Below, piece after piece: positions 25,068 to 33,168 of a stretch of 64,000 nt of DNA (position 1 is the stretch's first letter; every line of letters begins with the position of its first letter). This DNA comes from Acidimicrobiales bacterium (GTDB lineage Bacteria > Actinomycetota > Acidimicrobiia > Acidimicrobiales > SZUA-35), in the NCBI GenBank assembly GCA_041394265.1, contig JAWKIO010000005.1:2790001-2854000 (forward strand). Reading direction: 5' to 3'. The position numbers and the translations under genes are program-made. Under the pieces are notes generated by a model that saw only the letters and a program-made list of their open reading frames with translations, had not been told where the DNA came from and searched no databases.

Positions 25068-25131
25068 ACACCCCGCCGTTCCCAACACCCCGCCGTTCCC
25101 AACACCCCGCCGTTCCCAACACCCCGCCGTT
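25068..25131 (+). repeat. 17-bp tandem repeat, almost four copies
   Basis: ACACCCCGCCGTTCCCA occurs three times without a gap and a fourth time truncated to 13 bases. It begins 9 bp after metY and abuts the hairpin at 25135. Its reverse complement (TGGGAACGGCGGGGTGT) resembles the sequence on the other side of that hairpin and beside the related hairpins at 26296 and 28602, so it is an expanded arm of the same palindromic element, not an independent satellite or CRISPR. Confidence 0.88.
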
Positions 25132-25134
25132 CTT

Positions 25135-25170
25135 GAGACCCAGAGCGACAGAAGTGTCGCACTGGGTCTC
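25135..25170 (+). repeat. GAAG-loop hairpin element, copy 1
   Basis: GAGACCCAG-A-GCGACA, loop GAAG, then TGTCGC-A-CTGGGTCTC: 15 base pairs with a single A/A mismatch. GGGAACGGTGGTGGGTGT follows, an inverted match to the tandem repeat on the left, so the complete palindrome is longer. It lies between metY and the convergent AbiEi/DUF559 gene. Related copies are at 26296 and 28602. Confidence 0.82.
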
Positions 25171-25227
25171 GGGAACGGTGGTGGGTGTCGCTCCGCGACT
25201 CAGGAACTGACGTCCGGCCACCGCGCT

Positions 25228-26175
25228 TCATGGCTGCATCGTGAGTTCGGCCTGGGCGATGGCGGCGAGCAGGTCGGCGGCGACGTCGCCTGGCCTGGTG
25301 GTGAGCTCGTCCCAACCGTACCGGAGCACCGTCCAGCCATTCGCACGAGCGACCCTGTCGCGATCGCGATCACGACGCAGATCCTGTGTGAGTGAATGCC
25401 AACGTCGTCCGTCGACTTCGATGATGATGCGGAGATGGGGGAGGGCGAAGTCGACGATCCCGGTTCGACCGTCGTACCACGGCGGCTGGAACTGCACTTC
25501 GAGCCCGAGGATGCCGAGTTGAACGGCGAGCTCGAGGAAGCGGACCTCGAGTTCGCTCAGATTGAGAGGTTCGTCATTTGCCAGCAGATCGAGGACCTCG
25601 CGGCGTCGCACCGTTCCCTTCCTGCCCCGGCGGTTGAGAGCACGAGCGCAAGCGCGAAGCGACGTGAGGTCGACCAGCTGCTCTTTCACTGCCCATTCGA
25701 TGAGCCAACGCAGGCGCGCCGATCCGAAGAAGGCGGCCAGGTCGCAGAGCGTGCGCTCGATGGAAGTGAGGCGGAGCGGGTCGCGCTCGATCGTGTCGAC
25801 CCGTGGAAGATGCAGGGTCTGGTGGACGATGACGTCGGCGGTGACGCGGCTGCCTCCGTGGGGGATGGTGACGTGCACCGGGCCGGGCGGATCGCCGTTC
25901 CTGTCGACCGGAAGCTCGTGGAGCCTGGCCGCCGTCTGGTGTGAGAGAACGCCAGACGGATGGAGCAGCAGGGCAAGGACCTGTTGCTGTGCGACGGAAT
26001 CGGACGTCATGGGGATCCCGACCACGCCGTGGCCGAAGTTGTCGAGAAGGCCGATGGCAACGCGCCGCTCGACCGCTCGACGCGAGACTCCGCACGCGAC
26101 CAGAGCGTCGTAGGTGGCCAGCCATTGATGGGCGGCGAGGTACTTCATGATGAGTCGATCGACGTGGTGTGCCAT
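25228..26175 (-). CDS. AbiEi-like winged-helix protein with C-terminal DUF559 domain
   Basis: A 315-residue protein of a type common in actinobacteria. The N-terminal half resembles the AbiEi antitoxin winged helix (LAAHQWLATYDALVACGVSRRAVERRVAIGLL, then LSHQTAARLHELPV). The C-terminal 90 residues are DUF559, a Vsr/restriction-like fold: GIVDFALPHLRIIIEVDGRRWHSL, then DRDRDRVARANGWTVLRYGWDEL, with acidic and histidine residues of a nuclease-like site. No partner toxin gene is adjacent. The ATG at 26175 has AAGGGG upstream. It is bracketed by two same-orientation GAAG hairpins (25135 and 26296), so it may have moved as a unit. Function is unproven. Confidence 0.75.
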   Translation of the reverse strand: MAHHVDRLIMKYLAAHQWLATYDALVACGVSRRAVERRVAIGLLDNFGHGVVGIPMTSDSVAQQQVLALLLHPSGVLSHQTAARLHELPVDRNGDPPGPVHVTIPHGGSRVTADVIVHQTLHLPRVDTIERDPLRLTSIERTLCDLAAFFGSARLRWLIEWAVKEQLVDLTSLRACARALNRRGRKGTVRRREVLDLLANDEPLNLSELEVRFLELAVQLGILGLEVQFQPPWYDGRTGIVDFALPHLRIIIEVDGRRWHSLTQDLRRDRDRDRVARANGWTVLRYGWDELTTRPGDVAADLLAAIAQAELTMQP

Positions 26176-26295
26176 CGGCGCACCCCTTTCGGGTGGTTCT
26201 CCGGTGGCGACCAGGGTCGCGAGCGGGTTCAACGTACCGGTTCTCCTTCGATTCGCGTCGTAGCTGAGTCTCCAGGCGACAGTGGCTCTCCATTT

Positions 26296-26343
26296 CGAGT
26301 GCCAGCGCGTCAGAAGCGTCGCCAGGGGTCTCGAGAACGGCGG
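26296..26343 (+). repeat. GAAG-loop hairpin element, diverged copy 2
   Basis: CGAGTGCCAGCGCGTCAGAAGCGTCGCCAGGGGTCTCGAGAACGGCGGG, given here only by its key parts: GCCAGCG, AGAAG and CGTCGCC align with the hairpins at 25135 and 28602 in the same orientation, and CTCGAGAACGGCGGG matches their right flank. The arms no longer pair perfectly. The right arm is partly repeated (GTGTCGAGAACGGAGGGG). It lies upstream of the AbiEi/DUF559 gene in the 268-bp gap 26176-26443. Confidence 0.65.
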
Positions 26344-26443
26344 GTGTCGAGAACGGAGGGGTGATGATGGGTGTGGGGTGGGAGGGGAGGGGATCGGTGC
26401 CAGACTGGCGGCGACCAGCATCCCTTGACCAAAGGACACCCCC

Positions 26444-27001
26444 GTGCCCGAGTGCCCCGCAGTAGACGGCTCCAGCCCCCGTCAGACCAAGTTCGACGGC
26501 GAGTTCGACATGTGCATCGATCCATCGAAGCGCTACACCGCCGAGATGGTGACCTCGATGGGCACGATGGTGCTCGCCCTCGATCCGATCAAGGCGCCAC
26601 GCACGGTCAACAACTTCGTCTGTCTGGCTCGCTACCACTACTACGACAGCATCATCTTCCACCGGGTCATCAAGGACTTCGTGCTCCAGGGCGGCGATCC
26701 CGAGGGCACGGGTCGTGGCGGCCCCGGTTACCGATTCGCCGACGAACTCCCGAAGCCCGGCCAGTACGAACTGGGCTCGCTGGCCATGGCGAATGCCGGT
26801 CCCAACACCAACGGCAGCCAGTTCTTCATCATCAGCGGCCGCTCGGGCATCGGCCTGCCACCGCAGTACAGCCTCTTCGGCAAGGTCGTGAAGGGCCTCG
26901 ACGTGGTCGACGCCATCCAGAACGTCGCCACCGGCGGCGGCGATCGGCCCAAGACCGACGTCGTCATCGAGTCGGTCACCATCACCGAACACGACGATTG
27001 A
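26444..27001 (+). CDS. Cyclophilin-type peptidyl-prolyl isomerase
   Basis: A 185-residue cytoplasmic cyclophilin that isomerises Xaa-Pro bonds. The core starts near residue 36 (MVTSMGTMVLALDPIKAPRTVNNFVCLARYHYYD) and includes FHRVIKDFVLQGGDPEGTGRGGPGY with the catalytic arginine, LAMANAGPNTNGSQFFIIS, and SLFGKVVKGLDVVDAI. The N-terminal 35 residues contain CPAVDGSSPRQTKF, a segment common in actinobacterial homologues, without a signal peptide. The start is GTG with AAAGGA upstream. A dispersed repeat lies 3' of it. Confidence 0.9.
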   Translation: MPECPAVDGSSPRQTKFDGEFDMCIDPSKRYTAEMVTSMGTMVLALDPIKAPRTVNNFVCLARYHYYDSIIFHRVIKDFVLQGGDPEGTGRGGPGYRFADELPKPGQYELGSLAMANAGPNTNGSQFFIISGRSGIGLPPQYSLFGKVVKGLDVVDAIQNVATGGGDRPKTDVVIESVTITEHDD

Positions 27002-27015
27002 CGCTGTTGCTTTGA

Positions 27016-27081
27016 CCTGCTCCGCAGGTCGGGCGTTGCCCATCGGTAGCGGAGGTTCGGAGCTGCTCCGTCCCTCCGCAG
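27016..27081 (+). repeat. Dispersed intergenic repeat, copy 2
   Basis: ACCTGCTCCGCAGGT forms a hairpin identical to that after mscR (minus strand, 2519-2535). It is followed by GGGCG, GCCCATC, 19 variable bases, and the 17-mer TGCTCCGTCCCTCCGCA, which is identical to copy 1. It starts 14 bp after the cyclophilin stop, in the gene's orientation. Identity is confined to the hairpin and the tail, which suggests conserved structure rather than a recent duplication. Confidence 0.72.
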
Positions 27082-27140
27082 CCTGACCACCCACACGACC
27101 CGGCTCTTCCTCGCGTTCGGGGGGTCGGTAGTGTGCCGGT

Positions 27141-28130
27141 ATGACCGATGCCATTCTCGATGTCGATCTGCTGGCGTTCGAAACCGGTGACCGCGCCGCC
27201 CGGCGAGCCGTGGTCGACGGGGTCATGCAGTCATTGCGTTCCGGCTTCGTCTTCACGAGCCACGACGTCGGTGACGACCTGATCGACACCGCCTACGGCA
27301 TGCTCGAGACCTTCTTCTCATTGACCGCCGAGGAGAAGCAGACCGCCTACGCGCCCGGAACCTTCGGCCAGACCGGCTACACCGGGCTACTCGTCGAGAC
27401 CGCGGCGATCAGCGATCACCCCGACTGGAAAGAGATGCTGAATTGGGGGCGAGACCTCCCGGCCGGTCATCCGCTCCAGCGCAAGTACCCGACTCGCTTC
27501 CCCCAGCAGGTGCTGCCCGAGGATCTGGTGCCGGGAATAACCCGAGTCCTCCAGCACTTTCATGATCGTGTTCACGACACCCAGCGTCGCTTCTTGCGGA
27601 TCATCGCCGAGGGCATCGGCTGCCACGAGTCGTTCTTCGACGTGATGACCACCGATGGACCGACACTGAGTCGAGCGATCCACTATCCGGCCATGGATCA
27701 GGCGCCACACGGTGATGGGCCCACCAGCCCGCATGTCTGGGCGGCGGAGCACGGCGACATCAACCTCATCACCGCCCTACCACGGGCGACGGCTCGAGGA
27801 CTCCAGGTGCGGACCGATCAGGGCTGGATCGACGCCGTCCCGCCCGACGGCAAGATGATCATCAACACCGGCATCATGCTCGAACACCTCACCAACGGGG
27901 TCATCCCCGTCGGTGTCCATCAGGTGGTGGCCGACCCGGACCAGCCTGGTGATCGCTACTCGGTGGTGCAGTTCTGCCACCCCACGCCCTGGACCATCCT
28001 CGATCCGGTGAGTACCTGTGTCACCCCCGACAATCCCCAACGTTTCGCCCCGATCTCGGCGGCCGACCGGCTCGATCTCGTGCTCTACGAGATCAACCTG
28101 GTCGACGACGCCCGCCGGGTCGAGTCCTGA
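27141..28130 (+). CDS. Isopenicillin-N-synthase-like 2-oxoglutarate/Fe(II) oxygenase
   Basis: A 329-residue non-haem iron dioxygenase of the IPNS/2OG-FeII family. The DIOX_N domain is at the start (LRSGFVFTSHDVGDDLIDTAYGMLETFFSLTAEEKQTAYAPG). Iron ligands are the HxD of AAEHGDINLITALP and the distal histidine of VGVHQVVADP; the 2-oxoglutarate-binding RxS follows in DRYSVVQFCHP. Substrate is unknown; relatives hydroxylate or desaturate small metabolites. The last 12 bases with the stop (GTCGAGTCCTGA) are repeated 15 bp later, just before the msrB ribosome site. Confidence 0.85.
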   Translation: MTDAILDVDLLAFETGDRAARRAVVDGVMQSLRSGFVFTSHDVGDDLIDTAYGMLETFFSLTAEEKQTAYAPGTFGQTGYTGLLVETAAISDHPDWKEMLNWGRDLPAGHPLQRKYPTRFPQQVLPEDLVPGITRVLQHFHDRVHDTQRRFLRIIAEGIGCHESFFDVMTTDGPTLSRAIHYPAMDQAPHGDGPTSPHVWAAEHGDINLITALPRATARGLQVRTDQGWIDAVPPDGKMIINTGIMLEHLTNGVIPVGVHQVVADPDQPGDRYSVVQFCHPTPWTILDPVSTCVTPDNPQRFAPISAADRLDLVLYEINLVDDARRVES

Positions 28131-28156
28131 CACGTCGAGTCCTGAGAAGGAGCACC

Positions 28157-28573
28157 ATGAGCAACGAACCCACCAAGACCTTCGACCCGGCGGAGCTGCG
28201 TAAGCGGCTGACGCCCGAACAGTTCCATGTCACCCAGTCGGCCGGCACCGAGCGAGCCTTCACCGGTGAGTACTGGAACGTGTGGGACGACGGCACGTAT
28301 CACTGCATCGTCTGCGACGAGCCGCTGTTCGACTCGGCCACCAAGTTCGATGCCGGCTGCGGCTGGCCGAGCTTCGACCGGGCCCTTGCCGACGACAAGG
28401 TCAGCGAACGGCGCGATATCAGCCACGGCATGATCCGCACCGAGGTCGTCTGCGCCAGCTGTGGCGCCCATCTCGGTCACGTTTTCCCCGACGGGCCGAC
28501 CGAAACCGGCGCTCGCTACTGCATGAACTCGGCCTCGCTCAGCCTCGAGAAGGCCGACCCCGCCGCTAGCTGA
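28157..28573 (+). CDS. msrB: Peptide-methionine (R)-S-oxide reductase
   Basis: A 138-residue MsrB that reduces methionine-R-sulfoxide in proteins. Two CxxC zinc pairs are visible (YHCIVCDEPLFD and VVCASCGAHLGHVF), GCGWPSFD is the substrate-pocket motif, and the catalytic cysteine lies in GARYCMNSASLSL. It begins 26 bp after the oxygenase with GAGAAGGAG upstream, so both are probably cotranscribed. Partial and complete copies of the GAAG hairpin family follow the stop. Confidence 0.94.
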   Translation: MSNEPTKTFDPAELRKRLTPEQFHVTQSAGTERAFTGEYWNVWDDGTYHCIVCDEPLFDSATKFDAGCGWPSFDRALADDKVSERRDISHGMIRTEVVCASCGAHLGHVFPDGPTETGARYCMNSASLSLEKADPAAS

Positions 28574-28601
28574 GAGCCAGAGCGACAAACGAAGTTGAAT
28601 C

Positions 28602-28639
28602 CGAGAGCCCCAGCGACAGAAGTGTCGCTGGGGCTCTCG
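28602..28639 (+). repeat. GAAG-loop hairpin element, copy 3 (perfect 17-bp stem)
   Basis: CGAGAGCCCCAGCGACA pairs exactly with its complement across the loop GAAG. A partial copy of the left arm (GAGAGCCAGAGCGACA) lies at 28572-28587, overlapping the msrB stop. GTTCGGCGGGGTGGG follows, then a G-rich run up to 28678. It separates the convergent msrB and serC genes and can serve both as a terminator. Confidence 0.85.
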
Positions 28640-28678
28640 AGTTCGGCGGGGTGGGGGTGGGTGGGTGCGGGGGGGGGT
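28640..28678 (+). other. G-rich tract with G-quadruplex potential
   Basis: The bases between hairpin copy 3 and the serC stop contain several runs of three or more G (GGCGGGG, TGGGGGT, GGGTGGGTG, and a run of nine G). In serC mRNA, which is the opposite strand, the tract is C-rich. The quadruplex is a possibility from composition only. Confidence 0.45.
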
Positions 28679-28679
28679 A

Positions 28680-29810
28680 TCAGGCGAGCTGTTCGACCAC
28701 GTAGTCGATGCTCTTGGTGAGCGCTTCCACGTCGGCCGGGTCGACGCTGGGGAACATCGCGATACGGAGCTGGTTGCGGCCGAGCTTGCGGTACGAGTCG
28801 GTGTCGACCACGCCGTTGGCCCGCAACACCTTCGAGACCTCGACGGCGTCGATGGTGTCGTCGAGGTCGATCGTGCCGACCACGTGGCTGCGTTCCGACG
28901 CCTCGGCCACGAACGGCGTGGTGTAGCTGGTGCGCTCCGCCCAGCCGTAGAGCACCTCGGCCGATGCATCGCACCGTCCGGCGGAGAACTCGATGCCGCC
29001 GTTGTCGTTGAACCACTCGACCTGCTGGACGGCGAGGAAGATGGTGGCCAGCGCCGGGGTGTTGTAGGTCTGGTTCTTGGTGGAGTTGTCGAGCGCGATC
29101 GTGAGGTCGAGGCCCGGCGGGATCCACCGCGGCCCGCTGCCGATCTTGGCGATCCGCTCCTGTGCTGCCGGTGAACAGCAGGCGATCCACAGCCCACCAT
29201 CGGAGGCCAGGGCTTTCTGCGGCGCGAAGTAGTAGCAGTCGACCTGGCTCGGGTCCCAGCGCAGGCCGCCGGCGGCCGAGGTGGCATCGACGGCGACGAT
29301 CGAGTCGCCAGCACCCTCGGGCCGGGTGAGCGGCATGGCGACACCGGTCGAGGTCTCGTTGTGGGTGAGCGCGTACAGGTCGACCCCGTCGGCAGTCGCA
29401 GCGGTCGGGTGGGTGCCGGGGTCGGACGAGACCACCACCGGGTCGGCCAGGAACGGAGCGGCAGCGGTGCAAGCCGCGAACTTCGACGAGAACTCGCCGA
29501 ACACCAGGTGCTCCGACTTGGCGTCGACCAGGCCGAAGGTGGCGGCGTCCCAGAACAGCGTGGTGCCGCCATTGCCGAGGACGACCTCCCAGTCGTCGGG
29601 CAGGCCGAACAGGGAGGAGATGCCGTCGCGGAGGCGACCCACCATGTCCTTCACCACCGGCTGGCGATGCGAGGTACCCATGTAGTGCGGGGCGGCGGTC
29701 GCAAACGCATCGATGGCCTCGGGGCGGATCTTGGATGGTCCGCTGCCGAAACGGCCGTCGCTGGGGAGAAGATCCGATGGAATCGAAATTGACGGTGGTG
29801 TTTGGCTCAC
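28680..29810 (-). CDS. serC: Phosphoserine aminotransferase
   Basis: A 376-residue PLP enzyme of the actinobacterial SerC type, which makes 3-phosphoserine from 3-phosphohydroxypyruvate and glutamate. IPSDLLPSDGRFGSGPSKIRPEA is the characteristic N-terminus; the PLP lysine lies in YYFAPQKALASDGGLW; others are VLGNGGTTLFWDAATFGLV and RKLGRNQLRIAMFPSVDPADVEAL. I chose GTG at 29810, 19 codons ahead of the conserved GRFGSGPSK segment's context, because the longer ATG start at 29891 would overlap the divergent aminotransferase gene; no good ribosome site supports either. serA lies 18 kb away. Confidence 0.88.
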   Translation of the reverse strand: MSQTPPSISIPSDLLPSDGRFGSGPSKIRPEAIDAFATAAPHYMGTSHRQPVVKDMVGRLRDGISSLFGLPDDWEVVLGNGGTTLFWDAATFGLVDAKSEHLVFGEFSSKFAACTAAAPFLADPVVVSSDPGTHPTAATADGVDLYALTHNETSTGVAMPLTRPEGAGDSIVAVDATSAAGGLRWDPSQVDCYYFAPQKALASDGGLWIACCSPAAQERIAKIGSGPRWIPPGLDLTIALDNSTKNQTYNTPALATIFLAVQQVEWFNDNGGIEFSAGRCDASAEVLYGWAERTSYTTPFVAEASERSHVVGTIDLDDTIDAVEVSKVLRANGVVDTDSYRKLGRNQLRIAMFPSVDPADVEALTKSIDYVVEQLA

Positions 29811-29866
29811 AGGATGCCAGGATTGCAGCTCGGACCACGAGTCACACCCAATGAGGGGAGCAATCC

Positions 29867-31063
29867 ATGGCAACCGGTCGAATTTCTGCACGCGTCGCCT
29901 CGATCGCGCCGTCGGCCACCCTGGCCGTCGACGCGAAGGCGAAGGCCCTGAAGGCCGCGGGCGAGCCGGTCATCGGCTTCGGCGCCGGCGAACCCGACTT
30001 CCCGACGCCCGACTACATCGTCGAGGCGGCCGTCGCTGCGTGTCGTGATCCGAAGAACCATCGCTACACCCCGGCCGGCGGTTTGCCCGAGCTCAAGGAG
30101 GCCATCGCCGCCAAGACCCTGCGCGACTCCGGGCTCCAGGTCGACGCCTCGCAGGTCGTGGTGACCAACGGTGGCAAGCACGCCGTCTACAACGCTTTCG
30201 CCGGGCTGATCGACCCGGGCGACGAGGTGCTGATCCCCACGCCGTTCTGGACCACCTACCCCGAGCCGGTCAAGCTCGCGGGTGGCGTTCCCGTCGAGGT
30301 CCCCACCGACATCGCCTCCGGGTTCAAGGCCACCGTCGAGCAGCTCGAGGCCGCTCGCACGCCGAACACCAAAGCGCTCGTCTTCGTCAGCCCGTCGAAC
30401 CCTTCGGGCGCCGTCTACTCCAAGGAGCAGATCGAGGCGATCGGTCGATGGGCGGCCGACGCTGGCATCTGGGTAGTCACCGACGAGATCTACGAACACC
30501 TCACCTACGGCGACAGCGAGTTCCACTCGATGCCGACCCTCGTGCCCGACATCGCCGATCGCTGCATCGTGCTCAACGGGGTTGCCAAGACCTACGCGAT
30601 GACGGGTTGGCGGGTCGGCTGGCTCATCGCCCCGACCGACATGGCCAAGGCGCTCACCAGCCTGCAGTCGCATCAGACCTCGAACGTCGCCAACGTCGCG
30701 CAGATCGCCGCGCTGGCGGCAGTGTCGGGCGACCTTGCCGCGGTCGACATGATGCGGGCGGCGTTCGACCGTCGTCGCAAGACCATGTTCTCGATGCTGT
30801 CGGAGATGAACGGTGTGTCGGTCATCGAACCCGAGGGCGCGTTCTACGCGTTTCCGTCGTTCGAGGGCGTCATCGGCCGCACGCTGGGCGGCGTCACCAT
30901 CGAATCCACGTCGCAGTTGGCCGATGTCATCCTCGACGAGGTCAAGGTGGCCTTCGTCCCGGGCGAGGCGTTCGGTAGCCCCGGCTACGGTCGCTTCTCG
31001 TTCGCCATGGGCGACGACGACATGGCCGAGGGCCTTCGCCGCATCGGCGACTTCCTGGCCTGA
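29867..31063 (+). CDS. Class I/II pyridoxal aminotransferase (aspartate aminotransferase-like)
   Basis: A 398-residue fold-type I aminotransferase close to the AspC/PatB-like subgroup. Motifs: GFGAGEPDFPTPDYIVEAA, the cofactor-binding NGGKHAVYNAFAGLIDPGDEV, SPSNPSGAVYSKEQIEAIGRWA, TDEIYEHLTYG, and the PLP lysine in LNGVAKTYAMTGWRVGWLI. The C-terminal arginine that binds the carboxylate is in GYGRFSFAMGDD. It likely interconverts aspartate and oxaloacetate with glutamate. GAGGGGAG precedes the ATG. It is divergent from serC (56 bp) and 3 bp ahead of the peptidase gene. Confidence 0.9.
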   Translation: MATGRISARVASIAPSATLAVDAKAKALKAAGEPVIGFGAGEPDFPTPDYIVEAAVAACRDPKNHRYTPAGGLPELKEAIAAKTLRDSGLQVDASQVVVTNGGKHAVYNAFAGLIDPGDEVLIPTPFWTTYPEPVKLAGGVPVEVPTDIASGFKATVEQLEAARTPNTKALVFVSPSNPSGAVYSKEQIEAIGRWAADAGIWVVTDEIYEHLTYGDSEFHSMPTLVPDIADRCIVLNGVAKTYAMTGWRVGWLIAPTDMAKALTSLQSHQTSNVANVAQIAALAAVSGDLAAVDMMRAAFDRRRKTMFSMLSEMNGVSVIEPEGAFYAFPSFEGVIGRTLGGVTIESTSQLADVILDEVKVAFVPGEAFGSPGYGRFSFAMGDDDMAEGLRRIGDFLA

Positions 31064-31066
31064 TCG

Positions 31067-33121
31067 ATGCCGGAGCTTCCCTACGGTTCCTGGCCGTCAC
31101 CGATCACTGCCGACCTCGTCGCTGCCGGCGGGGTCGGACTCGGCGGTCCCGCCGTGCGGGGCGACGAGCGTTGGTGGGCCGAGTCCCGGCCGTCCGAAGC
31201 GGGGCGAGTCGTCCTCGTTCGCTCGACGGTTGACAACGGGGGCAACCGGGTCGTGGCCGATGCGCTGCCCGAGGGATTCTCGGCCCGTACCCGGGTCCAC
31301 GAGTACGGCGGCGGTGCCTGGTTCCTCGGGGCGACCGACGCCTACTTCTCGAACATGGCCGATCAGCGGCTCTACCGCCTGCCGCCCGACGGCGAACCGG
31401 TTGCACTGACGCCCGAGCCACCATTGCCCGGCGCCTGGCGCTTCGCCGACGGCGTCGAGACGCCCGACGGCGAGTGGATCCTGTGCGTCCGCGAGTCGCA
31501 TGTCGCTCCGCCGCCGCTCCCGCCGAGCGGGCTGTTCGAGGACGAGCCCGCGCCGGCGTCATCGGCCGATGCCGACGATGAGCCGACCGAGCCGTCGCTG
31601 CTCGCCGAGGCGATCAACGAGATCGTCGCCATCAAAGTCGATGGGTCCGAGCCGCCCCGGGTCGAGGCCACTGGCAGCGACTTCGTGTCGTCGCCCCGTG
31701 TCTCTCCCGACGGTCGCTGGGTCAGCTGGATCCGCTGGAACCATCCGAACATGCCGTGGGACGGCACGACGCTGTGCGCGGCCCCCATCTTCGAGGGATG
31801 CCGGTTCGGCAACGTGCAGGTGATCGCTGGCAACGAGCACGAATCGATCGTGGGGGCCAACTGGGCCTCCGACGGCCGACTGGTCTTCAGCAGCGATCGC
31901 TCGGGCTATTGGAACCTCAACACCTGGCGTCCCGGTGACCCCTCCGCCGTCCCGCTGACCCGTCTCGGAGACGCCGAGATCGGTGGGCCACCCTGGAACT
32001 TCGGGCTCCAGCCGTGGGCCGAGTTGCCCGACGGACGCCTGACGGTCGTCGTGACCCGTCGAGCCGTCGATGCCCTTGCCCTCGTCGACGCCGACGGCAC
32101 GGTCACGGTGGTCGACGAGCGCTTCCCGGCCATCGCCTCCTTGGCGACCACGCCCGACGGTCGGCTTGCCTGTGTGGTCGGACCGGCCGACACCACGCCC
32201 TGCATCGTCGAGCTCGATCCCGACGCTCCTGATGCCGACCCGGTCGTCTTGTGTGCGCCCACGCGAGTGGTCGACGACTCGGCCTGGATCAGTGCGGCTC
32301 AACGGTTCGACTACGAGGCGGCCGACGGCAGCGACCGACACGCCTTCTTCTATCCTCCGGCTGCGCCCGGCATCACTGGTCCGTCGGGGGCGTTGCCGCC
32401 GCTAATCGTGGTCGGTCACGGTGGCCCCACCGCGCACTCGAACCCCGCCCTCAATCTGAAGATCCAGTACTGGACCAGCCGGGGATTCGCCGTCGTCGAC
32501 GTGAACTACGGCGGTTCGACCGGGTTCGGACGTGCGTATCGCCGTCTGCTGAATGGTCAGTGGGGGGTGGTCGATGTCGCCGACTGCGTCGAAGCGGCCC
32601 GCCACCTCGCCGCTGCCGGCCGTGTCGACGCCTCGAAGATGGCGATACGCGGCAGCTCGGCCGGAGGTCTGACCGTTCTGAACGCGCTCATCACCTCCGA
32701 CGTCTTCGCTGCCGGTACGAGCCTGTATGGCGTGGCCGACCTGGCGGCGCTCGCCACCGACACCCACAAGTTCGAGCGCCGGTATCTCGACAACCTCGTG
32801 GCGCCGTGGCCCTCGGGATCCGCCGTCTACGACGCTCGCTCGCCGATCCACCACGTCGAAGGGCTCAGCTGCCCGTTGCTCGTGCTGCAGGGGACCGAAG
32901 ACGAGATCGTCCCGCCGAGTCAGTCCGAGGCGATCGTCGCCGCGGTCGCCGCCAAGGGGATCCCGCACGCCGCCATCTACTTCGAGGGCGAGCAGCACGG
33001 ATTCCGCCAGCGCGCCTCGATCGTCCGGTCACTCGAAGCCGAGCTGTGGTTCTACGGGCGAGTGTTCGGGTTCACCCCGGCCGACGACATCGAACCCATC
33101 GAGGGAGCGGTCGGTCTCTGA
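31067..33121 (+). CDS. S9-family prolyl oligopeptidase-like peptidase
   Basis: A 684-residue protein. Residues 1 to about 410 form a beta-propeller-like region with repeated DG-R blades (SPDGRWVSWIRW, ASDGRLVFSSDRSGYWNLN, TTPDGRLACVVGP). The C-terminal 250 residues are an alpha/beta hydrolase: PLIVVGHGGPTAHSNP, nucleophile in AIRGSSAGGLTVLNALI, aspartate in LVLQGTEDEIVPPSQS, and histidine in EGEQHGFRQ. It should cleave short peptides after Pro or Ala (acylaminoacyl peptidase type) in the cytoplasm; no signal peptide is seen. It is cotranscribed with the aminotransferase. Confidence 0.9.
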   Translation: MPELPYGSWPSPITADLVAAGGVGLGGPAVRGDERWWAESRPSEAGRVVLVRSTVDNGGNRVVADALPEGFSARTRVHEYGGGAWFLGATDAYFSNMADQRLYRLPPDGEPVALTPEPPLPGAWRFADGVETPDGEWILCVRESHVAPPPLPPSGLFEDEPAPASSADADDEPTEPSLLAEAINEIVAIKVDGSEPPRVEATGSDFVSSPRVSPDGRWVSWIRWNHPNMPWDGTTLCAAPIFEGCRFGNVQVIAGNEHESIVGANWASDGRLVFSSDRSGYWNLNTWRPGDPSAVPLTRLGDAEIGGPPWNFGLQPWAELPDGRLTVVVTRRAVDALALVDADGTVTVVDERFPAIASLATTPDGRLACVVGPADTTPCIVELDPDAPDADPVVLCAPTRVVDDSAWISAAQRFDYEAADGSDRHAFFYPPAAPGITGPSGALPPLIVVGHGGPTAHSNPALNLKIQYWTSRGFAVVDVNYGGSTGFGRAYRRLLNGQWGVVDVADCVEAARHLAAAGRVDASKMAIRGSSAGGLTVLNALITSDVFAAGTSLYGVADLAALATDTHKFERRYLDNLVAPWPSGSAVYDARSPIHHVEGLSCPLLVLQGTEDEIVPPSQSEAIVAAVAAKGIPHAAIYFEGEQHGFRQRASIVRSLEAELWFYGRVFGFTPADDIEPIEGAVGL

Positions 33122-33168
33122 GCCGAGTCGGCTTGGTCGAACGGCCGGTCACCAGGCAACATGGCGAG

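Noticed and set aside
25068..25131. CRISPR-like array
   Set aside because: The units are contiguous 17-mers with no spacers and match the arm of the neighbouring hairpin.
23711..25210. 499-codon open frame on the plus strand
   Set aside because: Shadow of metY in another frame; very Arg/Pro-rich. The metY frame has all family motifs.
29811..29891. Longer SerC with start at 29891
   Set aside because: It would overlap the start of the divergent aminotransferase, and the extra residues do not resemble the SerC N-terminus.
32251..33168. Long N-terminal extension of the alpha/beta hydrolase
   Set aside because: The frame is open by chance through the S9 peptidase gene; its sequence is Arg-rich and unlike a hydrolase domain.
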